Assembly: GCF_003115855.1 (NCBI RefSeq)
Contig: NZ_KZ819078.1
Span: 124,001-188,000, forward strand
Length of the DNA stretch: 64,000 nt
DNA from: Brenneria corticis
GTDB taxonomy: Bacteria; Pseudomonadota; Gammaproteobacteria; Enterobacterales; Enterobacteriaceae
Reading direction: 5' to 3'
The notes beneath the pieces are model-generated. The model had not been told where the DNA came from. It did not search any database and saw only the letters and a list, made by a program, of their open reading frames with translations. Below are positions 61,677 through 64,000 of the stretch, piece after piece. Both the position numbers and the translations under genes were made by a program. Within the stretch, counting starts at the first letter, position 1; every line of letters begins with the position of its first letter.

Positions 61677-62654
61677 ATGAAATATCATTTTTTTCGGCCG
61701 GTATTGGCCGCAAGCGTATTAATCAGCATCGGTTTTAGCGCCGCCGCCGCCGATTTTACCGTGGCATACCAAACCATCCCCGACCCTTCACAGGTGTCTC
61801 AGGCGGACGGCGAGTATGAAAAAGCCACCGGGCTGAAAATCGACTGGCGCAAATTCGACGCCGGCGCGGAAGTGATTGCCGCGGTGGCCTCCGGCGGGGT
61901 GCAGATCGCCTATCTGGGCTCAAGTCCTTATGCCGCCGCGGTCAGTCAGAAGGTGCCGGTTGAAACGCTGCTGATCGCCTCCAAGCTGGGCACCAGCGAA
62001 GCGCTGGTGGCGCGTAATGGTTCCGGTATCGCCACGCCTGCGGATTTGGTGGGTAAAAAAGTGGCGACGCCCTTTGTTTCCACCAGCCATTACAGCCTGC
62101 TGGCGGCGCTCAAGCACTGGAATATCGACGCCAAAAAAGTGCAGATCCTCAATCTTAACCCGCCGGCGATCAGCGCCGCCTGGCAACGCGGCGACATTGA
62201 CGCCGCCTATACCTGGGACCCGGCGCTCGGCGTGGCGAAAGCGAGCGGCAAGGTGCTGATCTCCTCCGGCGATTTGGCGAAGCTCGGCGCGCCGACGTTT
62301 GATGTCTGGCTGGTGCGTAAAGACTTCGCCGAGAAGCATCCCGAGGCGGCGAAAGCGTTCGCCAAAGTCACCCAGGATGCCTACGCCCGCTACCGCCAGG
62401 ATCCGCAGGCCTGGCTGGCGGATAAAGGCAATATCGACAAACTGGTGAAAATCACCGGCGCCAAGGCGGAAGATATCCCCGGTTTGTTGCAGGGAAATAC
62501 CTATCCGCTGGCGGAGGAGCAGCGGGAATCCCTGGGCGCGCCGACGGTGAAGGCCATCGGCGATACGGCGGCGTTTCTCAAGGAACAGGGGCGCATCGAT
62601 GCCGTTTTGCCTGACTACACGCCTTATGTTACCGCCAAATATGTCCCGGAATGA
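61677..62654 (+). CDS. tauA: Taurine-binding periplasmic protein
   Basis: A 325-residue exported protein (signal to about residue 25, ending A-A-A) matching TauA: V-A-Y-Q-T-I-P-D-P near the mature start, G-V-Q-I-A-Y-L-G-S-S-P-Y and the D-A-A-Y-T-W-D-P-A-L segment. It captures taurine for the TauBC importer during sulfate starvation. In E. coli this operon is activated by Cbl and CysB; no such sites were identified here. TauB starts 50 bases downstream. Confidence 0.92.
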   Translation: MKYHFFRPVLAASVLISIGFSAAAADFTVAYQTIPDPSQVSQADGEYEKATGLKIDWRKFDAGAEVIAAVASGGVQIAYLGSSPYAAAVSQKVPVETLLIASKLGTSEALVARNGSGIATPADLVGKKVATPFVSTSHYSLLAALKHWNIDAKKVQILNLNPPAISAAWQRGDIDAAYTWDPALGVAKASGKVLISSGDLAKLGAPTFDVWLVRKDFAEKHPEAAKAFAKVTQDAYARYRQDPQAWLADKGNIDKLVKITGAKAEDIPGLLQGNTYPLAEEQRESLGAPTVKAIGDTAAFLKEQGRIDAVLPDYTPYVTAKYVPE

Positions 62655-62704
62655 TGTTTTGACGGCGACCCCGCGCGCGGGATGATTTGCCAGCGGATAC
62701 CCTG

Positions 62705-63505
62705 ATGACATTACTGAAACTTGAACAGGTTAGCGCGCAATATAGCGCCAACGAACGGCCGGTGCTGGAAGATATTTCGTTGACGCTGTCCGCCAGCCAG
62801 CTGATGGTGGCGCTGGGGCCGTCGGGCAGTGGAAAAACCACGCTGCTTAATTTGATCGCCGGGTTTATTCAGCCGGTCGCCGGGGCCATCTCGCTTGATG
62901 GCGCGGCCATCAGCGGGCCGGGTCCGGAGCGCGGGGTGGTTTTCCAGCATGACGTTCTGCTGCCATGGCAGGATGTGCTGGGAAATGTGGCTTTCGGGCT
63001 GCAACTGGCCGGCGTGCCCAGGGCTGAACGCGAACAGAAAGCCCGCAGGCTGCTGGCGCAGGTCGGGCTGAGCGGGTATGACCGCCGGGCGGTGTGGCAG
63101 CTTTCCGGCGGACAGCGGCAGCGGGTGGGGATTGCCCGAGCGCTGGCGGCCGACCCGCGCATTTTACTGCTGGACGAGCCTTTCGGCGCGCTGGATGCCT
63201 TTACGCGCGAGCAGATGCAGGAGTTGTTGCTCACCGTGTGGCAAAAAGCGGCCAAGCCGGTTTTTTTGATTACCCACGATATTGAAGAGGCGATCTTCCT
63301 CGCCACCGATCTGATCGTCATGTCGCCCCATCCCGGACGCATCGTCGAGCACCTGAAGCTGGAGTTCGGCACACGCTATGCCGACGGCGAGAGCGCCAGG
63401 TCGATAAAATCCGATCCGTTGTTTATTGAATCGCGGGAGTATGTGCTCTCCCGCGTGTTTGCCGACCGTGAACAGTTTGCAAACCACGAGGAGGGGAAAT
63501 CATGA
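62705..63505 (+). CDS. tauB: Taurine ABC transporter ATPase
   Basis: A 266-residue ATPase with Walker A G-P-S-G-S-G-K-T-T, signature L-S-G-G-Q-R-Q-R and Walker B L-L-L-D-E-P-F-G-A-L-D, of the TauB/SsuB/NrtD class (F-Q-H-D-V-L-L-P-W after the Q-loop). Between tauA and tauC it is best called tauB. The ATG at 62705 starts the conserved sequence; its stop overlaps tauC (ATGA). Confidence 0.92.
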   Translation: MTLLKLEQVSAQYSANERPVLEDISLTLSASQLMVALGPSGSGKTTLLNLIAGFIQPVAGAISLDGAAISGPGPERGVVFQHDVLLPWQDVLGNVAFGLQLAGVPRAEREQKARRLLAQVGLSGYDRRAVWQLSGGQRQRVGIARALAADPRILLLDEPFGALDAFTREQMQELLLTVWQKAAKPVFLITHDIEEAIFLATDLIVMSPHPGRIVEHLKLEFGTRYADGESARSIKSDPLFIESREYVLSRVFADREQFANHEEGKS

Positions 63506-64000
63506 GCGCCCTTGATGACGCGGCGACGCGGCAAAACAACGCCGGAAAACCGCCCAAACCCAGCGCTAAAAAACCGCTTCCGCTGATTGTTATCAGCGCT
63601 TTCAGCGTGACGGGACTGCTGCTGACGTGGTGGCTGGTCACCCGGCTTAATCTGATTGAGCCGTTGTTTCTTCCTTCTCCCGGCGCGGTTTTGCGACGGC
63701 TGTGGCAACTGGCGACGGTGGGATATATGGACTCCACCCTATGGCACCATTTATACGCCAGCCTGCAACGTATCGGACTGGCGTTGCTGGCGGCGCTGGC
63801 GACGGCCATCCCGCTGGGGGTCGCCATCGGCCGCAGCCGGATTGCCCGCGGGATATTTGATCCGCTTATCGAGTTTTACCGGCCCATCCCGCCGCTGGCC
63901 TATTTGCCGCTGATTGTCATCTGGTTCGGCATCGGCGAGTTTTCCAAAGTACTGTTGATCTACCTGGCTATTCTGGCGCCGGTGGTTATCGCCACCGCCG
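63502..64000 (+). CDS. tauC: Taurine ABC transporter permease, 5-prime part
   Basis: The first 166 residues of a BPD_transp_1 permease, cut by the window end. There is a cytoplasmic N-terminus, a membrane helix near residues 29-47, the L-F-L-P-S-P-G-A-V segment and the coupling region Y-R-P-I-P-P-L-A-Y-L-P-L-I-V-I-W-F-G, all typical of TauC/SsuC. GGAGGGGAAATC precedes the ATG. tauD would be expected just beyond the window. Confidence 0.92.
   Translation, partial: MSALDDAATRQNNAGKPPKPSAKKPLPLIVISAFSVTGLLLTWWLVTRLNLIEPLFLPSPGAVLRRLWQLATVGYMDSTLWHHLYASLQRIGLALLAALATAIPLGVAIGRSRIARGIFDPLIEFYRPIPPLAYLPLIVIWFGIGEFSKVLLIYLAILAPVVIATA

Overview
The window looks like a chromosomal segment of a motile, GC-rich member of the Enterobacterales, most likely Pectobacteriaceae (Dickeya/Brenneria/Pectobacterium relatives) or a close neighbour. 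The grounds are chemoreceptors ending in NWETF, yehS, pqiABC, pgaABCD, the tau genes, yfiRNB, and a composite palindromic repeat (61253-61525) of the type scattered through Pectobacterium, Serratia and Yersinia genomes. This assignment is inferred from gene content; no rRNA, tRNA, CRISPR array or prophage was seen.

Layout. 1-5.6 kb: tail of a DeoR-family regulator, a membrane chemoreceptor with a FliA-type promoter, a soluble FIST-domain chemoreceptor, yehS and an isolated acireductone dioxygenase gene (mtnD). 5.8-14.4 kb: an uncharacterised carbohydrate locus, with a periplasmic binding protein, a double-ATPase, two permeases and a PfkB kinase facing a 2-hydroxyacid dehydrogenase and an FGGY kinase. 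A small element with Tn5/IS50-like ends sits between the two arms, inside a duplicated palindromic repeat. 14.6-16.1 kb: a divergent ArsR regulator / old yellow enzyme pair around a perfect palindrome. 16.3-24.0 kb: a sulfur amino acid island. A cystathionine gamma-lyase/synthase, a cystathionine beta-synthase-like enzyme and MetX (preceded by a coupled 47-residue ORF) diverge from an isopenicillin-N-synthase-like oxygenase and a MetQNI-type importer. The latter operon has a cysteine-rich candidate leader peptide.

24.1-28.2 kb: a pqi-type envelope lipid-transport operon with PqiA split into two genes, plus a DUF3313-like lipoprotein. A divergent TetR regulator is followed by an enolase-superfamily sugar acid dehydratase. 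30.4-40.2 kb: a CapW/BrxR-like WYL regulator divergent from pgaABCD (PNAG exopolysaccharide), which converges on yfiRNB (periplasmic control of c-di-GMP). Together these look like a biofilm control-and-output module. 40.4-51.1 kb: a membrane protein of unknown function, a lipid A late acyltransferase and a 2859-residue cyclic beta-1,2-glucan synthase.

51.2-59.9 kb: a compact siderophore operon that best matches the alcaligin (macrocyclic dihydroxamate) type. It holds a diamine N-monooxygenase, an MFS exporter, an acyltransferase, one NIS synthetase, a Rieske oxygenase (AlcE-like) and a TonB-dependent receptor, with Fur-like sequences upstream. 60.1-61.2 kb: cheV with a strong terminator. 61.7 kb to the end: tauA, tauB and the start of tauC for taurine uptake.

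The most novel-looking items are the alcaligin-type cluster with its Rieske enzyme; the WYL regulator placed beside the pga/yfi biofilm module; the sulfur island with two candidate small regulatory ORFs and a MetQNI variant that lacks the usual lipobox and C-terminal sensor domain; the unassigned two-kinase sugar locus; and the IS50-like insertion, which might instead be an assembly or library artefact.
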